This document shows, piece by piece, positions 1-11,617 of a DNA stretch of 64,000 nucleotides. Below the pieces are notes generated by a model that was given only the letters and a program-made list of their open reading frames with translations, made no database searches and had not been told where the DNA came from. A program made the position numbers and the translations under genes. The stretch's first letter is position 1, and every line of letters starts with the position of its first letter. This DNA is from Bryum argenteum (taxonomy: Eukaryota > Streptophyta > Bryopsida > Bryales > Bryaceae). Where the stretch lies: positions 1,729,413 through 1,793,412 of the forward strand of contig CM073324.1 of NCBI GenBank assembly GCA_037043015.1, written 5' to 3'.

Positions 1-660
1 TATACTTCAAATACATCAATCCTTTAATACTTCAATACTTCAGCACTTCAATACTTCAAATACTTCAAATTCTGCAAGTACTTCAATTACTCCAATTACT
101 ATAATTACTCCAATTATTTCAGTTCTCAATACCTCAATTACGTCAATACTTCAATACTTCAATACTTCAATACTTCAATACTTCAATACTTCAATACTTC
201 AATACTTCAATACTTCAATACTTCAATACTTCAATACTTCAACACTTCATTACTTCAATTTACTTCAATTATTTCAAATACTCCAAATACTTCAATTACT
301 CCAATTACCCTAGTTCTCAATACCTCCATTATGTCGATACTTCAAATACTTCAATTACTTCAATCCTTCAATTACATCAAATACTCCAAATACTCAAATA
401 CTTCAATTACTCCAATTACATCCAATTCTCAATACCTCAATTACATCAATACTTCAAATACTTCAAAACTTCAATACTTCGAATAGTTCAAATACCTCAA
501 ATACTTCAAATTCCTCAAATACTTCAAATACTCTGAATTCTCAATACCTCAAATACCTCAATACTTCAAATACTTCAAATACTTTGAATACTTCGAATAC
601 TTCAAAAAAATTAATACTTCATTAATACAATACTTTAAATATTTAATTCTTTGAATACTT
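1..660. repeat. CAATACTT microsatellite and degenerate flanks
   Basis: The stretch is built from the 8-bp unit CAATACTT and variants such as CAAATACTT and CAATTACTC. It is nearly pure from about 142 to 240 and degenerate on both sides. The left end is cut by the window edge, so the array may be longer. There is no coding potential. The units are too short and contiguous to be a CRISPR array. Confidence 0.95.
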
Positions 661-1470
661 AAATAACTCCAATCACTCCAATCGCCCAAATTACAAATTT
701 TACCCAACTTGCTATTTGAAGTCTATTCAACACTTTTACATAGATTATTGTTTGAGGAATCATATTTGAACAAACATCCTTGGAGTAGATGCTAAATATG
801 GTGTTACAGATGCATGTTGGCCGGATCATCATAAACCTATATATTGTGCTTTTAAACCACCAACTATATTACCAAGGTTTTTAATAAATGCAACCTCATT
901 TTGATTTATTTGAACAAATACACATCAATCAAAATAAATAAAATATAATTTGTAAACTCTTCAATGTTGGGTATTTTTATTGGAAACAATTGTGTATAAT
1001 CCAAATACAACTTTTGTAATAAATACACTATGTAAATATTAAAATTGAAACAAATGTCTATATATAATAATGTTCAATCATATTTTAAACTAAGTATTTG
1101 ATTTTCAACATTTAATAGTGAGCAAGCATAAAATACCACAACCAAATATTAGACATTGAACATTAGGGATATCATTTAATAATTTAAAAATAAACATTGA
1201 AAATTGCATGTTAGATATTAATCATTGAATATAAGATATTAATTATTGAAAATTGAATATTTCATTTTGTATAGATATTGTGGTTGTAAATAATTGGGTA
1301 TAGTTTACATAAAGTTTATATTCTTTCATATTCAATTTTTGTCAGTGAATCAAATGCACAAAGAGTAACCCAAATACCAAATTCACTATTTTGTATTACA
1401 TTGATTAATGTATGATTTTCTTTTAAATGTAAAGTGTAAGACAGAGCCCTTACGGTCCTACCGTTTTCTT
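661..1470. other. AT-rich intergenic DNA
   Basis: I see no gene or clear repeat here. The sequence is strongly AT-rich, with many short direct repeats of the type ATATTAATTATTGAA, as expected for plant intergenic DNA. Confidence 0.6.
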
Positions 1471-1700
1471 GTTGGGTTGCCAAGCAATCCTTCATACTGT
1501 CATTATCATCATGTGTAGATCATAATAAGAAGTGGAAATGGAGGTTGTGTACTTATCACGCTATTTTATGATTGGGTTGCCAAACGACCCTGCATATTCT
1601 CATTATTGTGATAAATGAAAATCACAGTAACGAGTGGAAATGGAGGTGTTGTAATATCACAATATTTTATTATAGGTTTACCAAACGTAGCCTTAGTGTC
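1471..1700. repeat. Tandem repeat of about 100 bp, 2.3 copies
   Basis: A segment beginning TTGGGTTGCCAA recurs at 1471 and 1571 and, more degenerate, at about 1671. Each unit carries the shared inner block GTGGAAATGGAGGT and ends in an AT-rich TATTTTAT motif. It looks like a duplicated fragment of a small transposable element. No open frame is supported. Confidence 0.6.
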
Positions 1701-1995
1701 TATGAGATGAATGTGGATATCTTACAAGTTGGATATTTTCATATTGTACACGGTTTGTAGGTAGTACTTCCACTCTTTTCAGTTTGCTAAAACCTGTAAT
1801 GAATATCAATATATTATAATTTTGCAAATCTATGTACCCTTAGTGCTCCAAATTTGACTTTATAATATTCGCAATAATACTATCAAAAGATTGTATAGCC
1901 AAGTTTACCTTCAATATCATAAATGAGTATTTTCAAGAAATATTGTGTTGAGGTAAAGAAAGCATATCACTTATATAGAATATAATTTGTGACAT

Positions 1996-2932
1996 TTAAC
2001 CCCTAAAAATCCAGGAAAGCCGATTCGGTTTTCTGAGATTTCGGGCAGCTCATTTTAAGCATTTAAACTGATATTTTTGCCTAAGATTTTTATTGGGTGC
2101 TCCACATACAGTAATGTGTATGTGGAAAAATTTTCAAAGTCAAATTTTAATTTTATAACCTTCATCTAGAAATTTTAGGTTTCAAGTCCAAATCGGGCAG
2201 TTTAAAATAATTTTTTTTAATTTTTTTTTTTTTAGAAATATGTTCATTACCAAATTACTATTCAAATTCCAATGTGTCCGAAGTCAAAAAGTTTACCAAT
2301 TTTACAAGGGCAGCCTCCAAAACTTTCAAAAACAATCTTCACAATTTCTAGTAATTTTACAATTTTTTCTTTCAAAAATTGCCAAAATTCGAGATTTTGG
2401 ATTTTTTCCAAGATTTTTTTTTTTCAAAATTCAAATTATCATAAATGCACCTTCTCACCGTCGAGATTTTTCTCAAACTAAATATATCATACGTGGTGCT
2501 TGTTTTACTATATGGTTGTTTTTAGACCTTCTTTCATAAAATATTTTACATTAAGGTCAAAAAGTGGAATTGGTCTCTAAAATTTTGCATGAGCATAACC
2601 AACTTGATTACCTACATGAAAAAAAATGAGGGAAAAATATTTGGAATAACAATCATCAAGTTGCCCTTGGCACCATTTAGACAATGCCTCTCACGCAGTG
2701 GCAAAAAAAAAGTGTTGGTCAAACTTTGATTGTTATGATCTCACAAATGAAAAACATCCAACGGTTGAAATTTTGACCAGTCCTTTGTATACAAGTTAGG
2801 TACAAGATCTTACGGTTCAAAGTCTAAAACCAGAAAAAAAAGTTTCTCCATTTCCCCATCTCCCAACGAAGGTGAAAAATGGCAGTTTTTGGTTCTGGAG
2901 GTCGAGGAAACCCCTGGATTTTTAGGGGTTAA
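1996..2932. mobile_element. TTAA-flanked inverted-repeat element, copy A
   Basis: The element is bounded by TTAA at 1996-1999 and 2929-2932. Directly inside are perfect 16-bp terminal inverted repeats: CCCCTAAAAATCCAGG at the left and its complement at the right. The 929-bp interior has no plausible transposase, so it is non-autonomous. A second copy lies at 11618-12550 in the opposite orientation and a shorter one at 3381-3983. TTAA target sites with ends starting CCC are typical of the piggyBac superfamily. The same bases can also be read as a TA duplication with ends starting ACCCC, as in Tc1/mariner, so the superfamily is not settled. Confidence 0.8.
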
Positions 2933-3068
2933 GGCAAGAACAATTTAAGGATATTCAAAGGTTATGATCTTCTATGAATAAAGTATTGGTGTTATATTTT
3001 GTTAGATTTAAGATATTGCATGTGTCATTGTGAGAAGTGTGGCGAAGAGAGGTTATTGGGTGAAAGCT

Positions 3069-3278
3069 AACATTCTCATGAACAAAAGGTAACATGCTCA
3101 TGGAGGAAAGGAACATTCTCGTGGAGGAAAGGTAACATTCTCATGGACAAAAGGTGACATTCTCGTCGAAAGGCAGACAGTCTTGTGGATGAACGGCAAC
3201 ATTCTTGAGGACGAATGGCAACATTCTCGTGGACAAAAAGAAACATTGACGTTGAGGGAAGGTAACATTTTGTTGACG
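3069..3278. repeat. 22-bp minisatellite, about ten units
   Basis: About ten consecutive degenerate units of roughly 22 bp start with ACATTCTC and continue with TGGACAAAAGGTA or GAGGAAAGG variants. The open frame on the minus strand across this block (with repeats of the form FLHENV) is a product of the repeat and is not called as a gene. Confidence 0.85.
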
Positions 3279-3380
3279 GAGTGACAAAGAGGTGAAGGTG
3301 GAATCCATTAGAGTGTGATTGCATAGGCAATTGGAGGCGTAAAAGCTTCAAAGTCTCTAAAAGTTTGGCTTGCTTTTGCT

Positions 3381-3983
3381 TTAACCTCTAAATTTCCTTG
3401 TTTGTTTTTGGAACTTGAAACCTCAAAACTCCAATTTTCTAACTCTATACACTCTTAGGAGTGTGAAGCAAAAATTTAATTATTTGTAGAATTCTAACTG
3501 TAAGATCTTATTTAAGATCTTATTTTTAGTCACTCGCTCAAAGTTGACCGTTGGGTGTTTATCATTTGCAAGATCATTACAAAAGTTTTGTTCAAAAGTT
3601 TTATTGAAAATTTTAAAAGCTTTGAAGCTTGCTCTTATAAAGTTTGGAGGCTACCCTTGTAGAATTGGTAAATTTTGACTTAGGGCCCTTAGGAACTCAA
3701 GTAGAGATTTGGTTATGAACATATTTTTAATAATAGAAAATTAAAAAAATCTCAAAAATAAAAAAAAAATTATCTGCCCCCATAGGGTGTAAAATTTAAA
3801 ATTGGAATTTGTGTCAAAAACTCTAAAATTGAATCTTGACTTTCCAATTTGTTGCACACACACCTTGTAGTATAGGAACACCCAGTAAAAATCTTAGTCA
3901 AAAATATCAATTTTAATGCAAAAACCTAAGTTGCCCAAAATGGCAAAAGACTATATGAGTCTGCAAGGATAGTTAGGGGTTAA
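3381..3983. mobile_element. TTAA-flanked element, copy C (divergent, shortened)
   Basis: The segment runs from TTAACCTCTAAATTTCC at 3381 to AGTTAGGGGTTAA ending at 3983. Its interior matches copy B in order: a TTTGGAGGCTACCCTTGTA block, a block around CCAGTAAAAATCTTAG, then AAGTTGCCCAAAAT. It has the same orientation as copy B but is about 330 bp shorter and has weaker terminal repeats, so it is an older or internally deleted relative. Confidence 0.6.
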
Positions 3984-4485
3984 ACTAGATTTGCAAATCT
4001 TACTCCTTTAGAACATCACTGTTGAGTTTTTTATATTTATTATTTTGATAAAACATACTCCCTACTTCACATATACCCTATAAAGTTTCTAGTGTTGTTC
4101 CACTTTCTACTATTTGTTTCTTTACGCAATGTCCATGGTGATTTTAGGAGCGTGGCTTGTACTTTGTGAAAGGTGAAGAAGAACAAGTATTTGAGGTTTT
4201 TTTGGTCTGAAAAGTTCCCAATATAGATAGGCATATACCTAGAATGAAGAGTGAGTACTTGAAATTGTATAGAATCCTTGGAGGATTGCTCCACATGATG
4301 AAATTAAGAAGGCTTAGACAGTTAGTGGATGGAGGCAATGAAAAATTATCTCCACAAGGGTGGAACTCCTGAAAAGGTCAACTATGCTTTTTACTTGAAA
4401 ATGCTTTTAAAGTCATATAATTATATCTATAAATCTCAAAATATGTTTAAATTTTTACTTGGTAATAACTGTATAATAATAGTTA

Positions 4486-4640
4486 TACAAGTTGAAAAAG
4501 ATTCATGAGGATTATGAAGTATTAGGCAACTCCAATGAACAAGATATGTATGATGACTATGGTGAAGAAGTTCTCAAACAAAAGTGGGGCAGAGGTGGTG
4601 ACTGGCACAACCCATACAACTACTTCAAAGACTTTTCACT
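4486..4640 (+). pseudogene. DnaJ/HSP40 fragment (end of J domain and start of Gly-rich region)
   Basis: The reading frame encodes a block with DYEVLG, then MYDDYGEEVLKQ, then a short glycine-containing stretch and HNPYNYFKDF. This follows the order at the end of a plant type-A DnaJ J domain (YEVLSDPEKR, YDQYGEDALKEG, Gly-rich, HDPFDIF). The HPD-containing N-terminal part, the zinc-finger repeats and the C-terminal domain are absent, and no introns are evident. It is best read as a decayed gene fragment or retrocopy. The assignment rests on motif resemblance only. Confidence 0.55.
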
Positions 4641-6645
4641 GATAACAATTATTTTGATTCCATATGATAGTATGGTTTAATCTAGAGAATCTTTGCCACC
4701 TCACCACAATAAGTTGAGATCATTATCTTCTTAATTTGGCAAGTACGTTCTTTCTAGGCGCTAGGTGTAGACAAGAGGGAATAGGTGAAGATGTTATTTT
4801 TCAACCGTGGGTTTCTTTAGAAGAGATGTACTATAGTTGTTCAAAGAAGCTAACTTACTTCAAAAATTTCATTTGGTTTACTTGCAAAGGGTTAGTTGTT
4901 TAGTCGTTGTTTTTCAAATAAAGTCTTTTAACTAGATTATTTTACTAAGTCCTTTCAGGACTAATGTTATAAATAAGTTTATTGACTTTTTTCAAATTAT
5001 CTCATTCAATAAAAATTGTAGTTAGACTAAGCTTTCATGATTCTTAAAGAGCAAAGAAAGTTGTATTTGTTAGTAACTAATCAATATCTCTTCCACAATG
5101 ATCATTATTTTCTATTGTACTGAACAAAATCCATGATAAGTATATTAGTGGGTGCGGTAATGTGTCAAGGTGCACGTCGGTCAATCCATTCAATCACTAC
5201 CCATTCAAACACACTTATATTCACCTATTTGGTTCACTCTCTTGAATAAGTCCTAGCAATACGGTCTTATATAGTAGTCGCATGATTCTTGATTCCCTTG
5301 AGTTGAGTATGTCCTTTTAGATTGAGTAATGTAATCTCTTGGTGTGCAGTGTTAGAAGTTGTAGGTAAAAGGCTCAGTGGAAGTATTGTGTTGCAACACC
5401 TCTTGTATGGCGTAAGTATGTGTAAGCGGTGTTAGAGATGATTTTTCAAGAAAGTAGTGTTGTAAATCCTTATTATGTGATCACCTTTTTTGTGTAGAGG
5501 TTGCTACAATTTTGGAGGAGACGGTGCACAATGTATTTGAAAGCGATTAAATTTATCATAAGTGTTGGTGCATTGGTGAGATACTCTTGTCGTTCACAGG
5601 TGTTTTGGTAATCTATATATATTAAAATTTTAAAAATGAAACTCAATGAGCAAGTGTGAAGAAATAAAATTATCAAATTTCTTGTCTTAACTTTTGATAG
5701 CAGACAATTGCTACCTCTCCCAATTCTTCCTTACTTGAGAAAACTTCGCACTAGTTATTGTTGAGCTTTATAAGATGAACAACGAAGCACTTTATAAATA
5801 ACCATGTCAATAGTTTGTGAGCTTCTATGCCTAGTTAGAGTCTTTTTGTTACAGTGATTATGATGCAATCATTCAACAATCTCGGTGTCTCGGCGATGAG
5901 TGTCATGACAACTTCAAAAATGGAACGTTTCAAGTCTATGAAGAGCATGTCGGAGTGTATCACAATCCCAAAATCTGGACATTTCCAAGGTCTTTGAAGA
6001 AGGAGAAGATGAAGACCGCAAAATTTCATATTGAGGCACAACACGATATTCAAGCATTCAAGGCTTTAAGCGGACCGCACAAAATCACAAGATATCTTAC
6101 CCATGGAAATAATCATTCAACAACAATCTACACATTTAGATTTAATAAAAGTGTAAGTATCTCTTTGTTAAGTCCCCTAAAAGCCCATTGCAATGGCTAT
6201 CAACTTCAATTGTCCACCACTGAAGTAATTTCTAGAATGACAAGCACGTGAGGTTGGATACACACTTAGTAAAGAAAATCTGTTGAATTGTTGGAAGGAC
6301 CAGTAAGAGAGGTCACTCGGTTCAGTTTTTTCATCTATTGTTGCCGAAGTTCAAAATCACGAACTTCATGAAGATCATGAGCTCGCTTTCATCTTGAGGT
6401 TGAATCGTCAGAAAGCACGGCAAGAGCTCGTTGATCACATTCAAGGCGATCCTATTACCTCAATCTAGGTCAAAAGATCATTGAATGATTCTTGATGCAA
6501 TACCTGGCTGAAGTATGAAAATTAAATTTGGGAGACTATCATGGGGATTCACTCGTCATCCGAAGTCCAAAATTGTGGTATTGGGGCCCAAGGAATGCAT
6601 CCCTCATCCCATAATGCGGTGTAGTCGATGAATCAAAACGGAATC
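4641..6645. other. Intergenic DNA with no supported gene
   Basis: Short open frames exist on both strands, but none shows a recognisable domain, splice-site support or protein-like composition. The last few hundred bases probably include the 3' untranslated region of the transporter gene on the minus strand. Confidence 0.5.
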
Positions 6646-9000
6646 TCACAAGAGGATGTGCGATTCAGGGAGTCGTGGTTTCGTGGGATTGATGTTGATG
6701 AACTCTTTGTACACGTGATTGCGGGCGGCGAGCAAGTAGATGGCGAAATTCAACAAGCTCATGACGGCCATGAGCAAGAAGAAGTAATTGAGGTGATTGC
6801 TGTCAAGGTCGGAATTCTGCAACCACCCACTGAATCCATTCACAGCTTCCATGAATCCTCCGTTCTGGAACAGGCCCATGGAGATCGGGAGCATCGACAG
6901 CGCGGTACCCGTGGTGCGCATCCGGGGCGGCGACTCGTAGTAGAAGAACTCGAACAGTCCGGCGTGCGCGAAGAAGATGGCCGTGCCCATGATCACCAGG
7001 ATCGGTAGCTGCCAGAAAATGCTCAGTTTGACGCCGCGCTGATCGAGCCGGATGGATTCGAGCAGCGCTGCGTAAGCTAACGCCACCACGGAGAGAGCTA
7101 GACCTGTGCCGATCCGCTGCAGGTGCGATAACCCGTGCGGACTACCCGTGTGACGTTGGAGGAGTGGCACTAGAAAGAAGTCGTAGGCTGCGAGCTCCAC
7201 TAGCACTATGGCGATCGCGATCGCGCTCACTGTTGTTGGTGGGATCTGGTACCCTGATGATCCTATGTGCCTCTCCATCGCGTACCCTTGCGTTGTTGTC
7301 CATGTCTGCACCTGCGCTAATATCTGCACGCCCACAAAAATGTTACGTTGATTCTGTTCAAATTTACCGCTTACCCTCAATTGCTGGAAATAGCGCAACA
7401 TCAAAAGAAATGAAAGATGGTAGAGTCCAGAGTACAAAATGGCACATGTAAGATTGCAGAAATAACAGAAATGAGGTTCGCTAGTCTATAGAATGGGTGC
7501 GTACCATGTAGAGTAGCATGGTGCTCAATGCGATGGGCAAGCATCGGAGAAGGCCTTTCACTTCCTCCACTTGCGTCACCGTGCAAAGTCTCGCCCTCTC
7601 CCAACCATGTACAATCGCTGCTTTGTCGAGCCACCTTCGGAAACAGGGGCAACCATCAGTACAAATTGGGAGGTTGAAGCTTACCGAGTCTATCCCAATT
7701 TCGTTCATATATTAACCCACTCACATTCATTGTGCAACTGGAGGACGCCATGTTTACGAAGTGATCAACTTGCACATAAGATAGTAGACGTCGACTGGAT
7801 TCCAGGGCGAGAACTCAGTGTCTGCGAGGTGGTACTATCTAAGAAATCCGCTGAAATGTGCTCATGGGGATTGGGAAGGATCGAGATGAGTGTACCGTAG
7901 GCCACTGGTGTGGCGGAGCAAGTAATAGGGTGTGCCGTCGGGCACGAAGTCCACGGACGCGAGTTCATGGAGCAAGCGGTGATCAGCTGGGAGTTTAAGG
8001 TTTCGATTCCGAAACGCGGAGGCGAACACGTGCCCGATGCGCGGCAGAGGGCTGCCGGCGGGTTTTTGATGACGGTAGCGGCCAATGCCAGCGAGGAAGC
8101 AGAGCGTGGCGAGCATCATGGCTATGCCGATGGAGGTGAAGGACCAGGTCCAGGACACATTCTCCCCGAGGTGCACCACGAGCGTGGTGGCGACGATGCC
8201 GCCAAACGTGATAGACACCACCAGCCAGTTGAAGAAGCTGGGCGTCCGCGAGCGCTCTGTCTCCTCCTCCTGGTCGAACTGGTTGCCTGCGAACGCCGAC
8301 AAGCACGGCCGAATGCAGCCCGCGCCGATGGCGATCAAGTAGAGCGCGAACATGCACACGTTCCACTGCCTCTTGGTCGCCGGCATGCACCCCCTGTGCT
8401 CGTCGCTCACACACTCCGGCTCCAGTGGCGGGATCGTCGATGAAATTATCAGTAACACCACACCCTGCATGCGGGCACTCGATCAGTCCCCCATCCAAAT
8501 GGCCAATGCAAGGATGGAGACAAGCTAGCTATGTGCATACCACAAGCTCGATGAGCATGGCTACGACGATGGTCCAGAAGTTGCCGAGGAAAGCATCGGA
8601 CATGAAGCCGCCCAGTAACGAGGTGAGGTACGAAGCGGCCCAGTAGTTCGAAACGGCAGTCAAGGCGGGCATGGCAGGCATGTGCATGGCCTTCTGCAGA
8701 TACAAGCTCAGATTGAATGCAATTCCCAAGTTCACCACGCCCTCGAACATCCCAGCTCCTGCACACACAATAAGCAAACACAGCAGTTACAATGCCAATC
8801 ATCAATGATACAAATAAAGCAGCGATCCATTCTTACTTTAACTTACCAAACAGAGTTGGTGCAGTCCTCCACCCGCCCGTGGTGGCCGCGTCCGCAGCTC
8901 GTCCTCTGAAATCCACGGACCCATCCGCAGTCACACCAGGCTTGCTTGTCGATTCCGAAACAACACTCTCTGCTCGACTACTTGGCTGTCGGGGCTGCAC
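6646..9000 (-). CDS. NPF: NRT1/PTR family (NPF) transporter, NPF4-like; N-terminal exon not found
   Basis: This is a multipass plasma-membrane or endomembrane transporter of the proton-coupled oligopeptide/nitrate family. Five coding exons join in phase: 8847-9000, 8541-8758, 7896-8464, 7505-7634 and 6646-7323. Together they give 582 residues, close to the usual family length. Visible family blocks are GGWRTAPTLFG at the start of the first membrane segment, YLTSLLGGFMSDAFLG, LRWLDKAA, CTVTQVEEVKGLLR, LAQVQTWTT and SHLQRIGTGL. The spacing and the MHMP and LLGGF(L/M)SDAF blocks most resemble plant NPF4 members, which move nitrate, abscisic acid or gibberellin; the substrate cannot be read from sequence. 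The ExxER proton-coupling motif is not intact: the region reads GAGMFEG, with only the second Glu kept and the Arg replaced by Gly. The frame at 9000 has no start codon and is preceded by an acceptor (ttcag), so a short first exon lies upstream of 9000 and was not identified. Confidence 0.9.
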
Positions 9001-9381
9001 CTGAATAGCAAAATCCTAACATAAGCGCCATGCAAGGTCGACCACATTTTAAATAAGAAACCGCAACACATGCTCGTATTAGTTCAAGCCCTCACAAAGA
9101 ATGTAATACACATTCAGCTCATCGTTTTCATACTAGCTTCGAAAACTGCAGTCACCTGTCGAGTTGCACAAGGAACCCATTCTGCAGGCGAGCACACAAA
9201 GGCCATGATAGCGATTGACCACTACGGTTGTATCATCGCTGAATAAGTAGAAGACGGAATCGATGAAACTAGGACAGGATTGATCGAGCTTCACAGAGGA
9301 ACTGGCACGGCGGAGCAGGGGCTTTGAAGCTCCATTTGCGTTCCTGCACAAGTAGAAAAGGCTGAATCAATGAGCTAGCTC

Positions 9382-9483
9382 GATGCAAGGACAGGAGTGA
9401 TCGAGCTCTGGCATGGCCCTGTGACGGAACACGATGCAAGGACAGGAGTGATCGAGCTCTGGCATGGCGCTGTGACGGAACAG
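9382..9483. repeat. 51-bp tandem duplication upstream of the transporter
   Basis: Two 51-bp units beginning GATGCAAGGACAGGAGTGAT lie head to tail at 9382-9432 and 9433-9483 and differ at very few bases. Degenerate relatives of the same unit occur at about 9262-9340. The block is in the likely 5' region of the NPF gene and may be in its untranslated leader or first intron. Confidence 0.8.
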
Positions 9484-10479
9484 GGAGCAGGAGCTTTGGA
9501 GCTCCATTCACGATCGATGTACCATCTGAGCCTGATCGAGCTTGATCGATCTCACCCACCGCCTGGCCATTGGAAGCAAGCATGATTGAGCTAGTAAACG
9601 CTGGCTTTTAAGTTTCACGCATGTTAGTAGTTTCTATCGATCAAGCCTTGATTACAATCTTACACAGATATTGTAGCAGGCAGTCAGGTTCAGGACTGAC
9701 CTACTGAGGGAAGAACCTTCTTCGTTATCACTGCAGTAAGTTTAGTGAGAGTACAGTAGAGTACGATTACAGAGTGAGAAGCCAAGAGGGGAAGGATTTC
9801 AGAGGACTAGAAACTGAGAAGCCAATGAAGAGAGGTTTTACGTAAGCAAATTTTAATTCAAGGGAGAGCGGGAGCCAAAAATGACATGGTGAGCACTTTT
9901 TGCCTTGTTGGCACAATAAATTGCTTTTCTTGACGCCAGCTATAGAATTGTAGTTAGGTTTATCTCAGTGGGATGGGCCTAACTTAAAATTCGGAGGGTC
10001 TTAGGGCAAAAAACCACAACCAATCATTTAGTATATTTTGAGTTCCACTTGGGAGTCTTTGGCCTTGTCACTTTACACGACGCTTCTCAAGGATAGGCTT
10101 CTTTAGTATGGGACATGGCCCAAGTGGGGTTTGGACGGAGGCTTCTCATTTCTAATGGAAAGAGGGCGTGAGTAGCTGATGAGCGGGGCAACCTTGGCAG
10201 TGTGCAACGAAGTTCTACTTTCCTACTTCATTGTACTGATACACAAGGGGCGTACGGAATGTGTAGGACCCCATTTTTAGAGGACCAATTACCATGTGAG
10301 CTCCATGAGTTCATGTAGACAATACAAAAATCTAATTATATAAAATCTTATTCAAAAGATAATGTTGCTAATCAAACATTGGAGTTGCTCATGAAAAGTT
10401 AACTCGGATGATCAACCGATGAAATTGCTTAACAAATATTAACTTTGCTTACCAAACAATAACTTGTTTATCAAATGAT
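9484..10479. other. Upstream intergenic region of the transporter gene
   Basis: There is no supported gene. This stretch should contain the transporter promoter and perhaps its first exon on the minus strand, but I could not place a TATA box or start codon with confidence. Confidence 0.4.
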
Positions 10480-11310
10480 AATGTTCCTCAACCCCGTGAG
10501 TGAGGCCCAAATCAAGTCGATGGGACTTTAATGAGCCTCTGATTTACAATTTTTAGATCGTAAACCTTCTGAGTGAGAGTTGTAGAGTTTTTCCATAGCT
10601 TTCCGAAAAGTCATCTCGTACTCCAAAATTTCTCATACTTAAGGAGATATTAACGGTCAAAGTTTGAAAACACTATTTGAAATCTCTGAGATTGCTTGAA
10701 CTGCAGTATATGCTCTTTCATTCTTAAAATCTGCCCAAAATTGATCAAAACAGAGAAACTTCAAAAAATCACCAAAACTTTGAGATTTTACTTTTTTTCA
10801 AGTTTTGTTTTTTTCACATGTAGAGAAAGTAGTAAGGCATGATCACACAATTTGATTTTCAATCCAATAATTTTTTACATGCCTTTCTAATGTTGAAATT
10901 AGGCCTTTGTAATTTGAATTTCAGCATGCGAAAGATCAAGCATTTATTCAGAGTCTTATAGGTCCTACGAAGACAATATTACACAACTCAACTAGGAACA
11001 AGAATTTGAAGAGCCTCATGTGAACTTTCCTTTCCAAAATGGTTATTTTAGGTGCCAAAACTTTACTTTGTCATTTCACAACATGGAAAATAATTTTTTT
11101 TCAAATTTGAACATTACGATCTCACAAATGGTGAAGAATTTGAACCTAAGATTTGGAGGAAATGTCCATGTACAAGTTAGGTACTAGTTCCTATGGTTAC
11201 ATACTTCAAAGCTTATCAAAATTCAAAAATTTGCACCTTACATCAAAGTTGGGCAATTTTCAAGGTTTTTGGTTGTTTTGAGGCTTCTTACCTTCGGGGT
11301 CAAGTAAAAA
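10480..11310. mobile_element. Divergent relative of the TTAA-flanked element family
   Basis: Several blocks match the interiors of copies A and B in order and spacing, notably GATCTCACAAATG followed by a (GTACAAGTTAGGTAC) block and a CTTCAAAG block. The ends are weak (CAACCCCG at left, CGGGGTCAA at right), so exact limits are uncertain. It probably represents an older subfamily. Confidence 0.35.
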
Positions 11311-11617
11311 CGTTGCAAATGAGTAGATTATGTTGCTTATAAGAAATAATGTGGCTTATCAAACAATAACAATGTAAATCCCTAAATTTCCTTGTTGCAA
11401 AGTGGTCTAAGTCACCAAAATTGACCTTTCTTCAGATTAAGCTAAAAAAATCTCAATCTAAGCATTATTTAAAAGATTCAACTGTAAGATCTCAAAGTTT
11501 ACTTGACATTCTTCTCATATACCAAATTTGAACCATTCATTCTTTCTCATTTGTGAGATTATAATGGTCAAAGTTGGCTGAATTTTTCTCCTGAACCTCC
11601 AATACCCGTTACGGGTT

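Noticed and set aside
142-240. Regular short repeats that could suggest a CRISPR array
   Set aside because: The units are 8 bp and contiguous, with no spacers; it is a microsatellite in a eukaryotic genome.
3076-3351. Minus-strand frame with FLHENV-like repeats
   Set aside because: It is a translation of the 22-bp minisatellite.
7910-8443. Open frame of 177 codons on the plus strand
   Set aside because: It is antisense to a well-supported exon of the NPF transporter and has no domain of its own.
9269-9583. Minus-strand frame with RARSLLSLHR repeats as first exon of the transporter
   Set aside because: The repeats derive from the 51-bp tandem duplication, and no donor in the right phase joins it to the exon at 9000.
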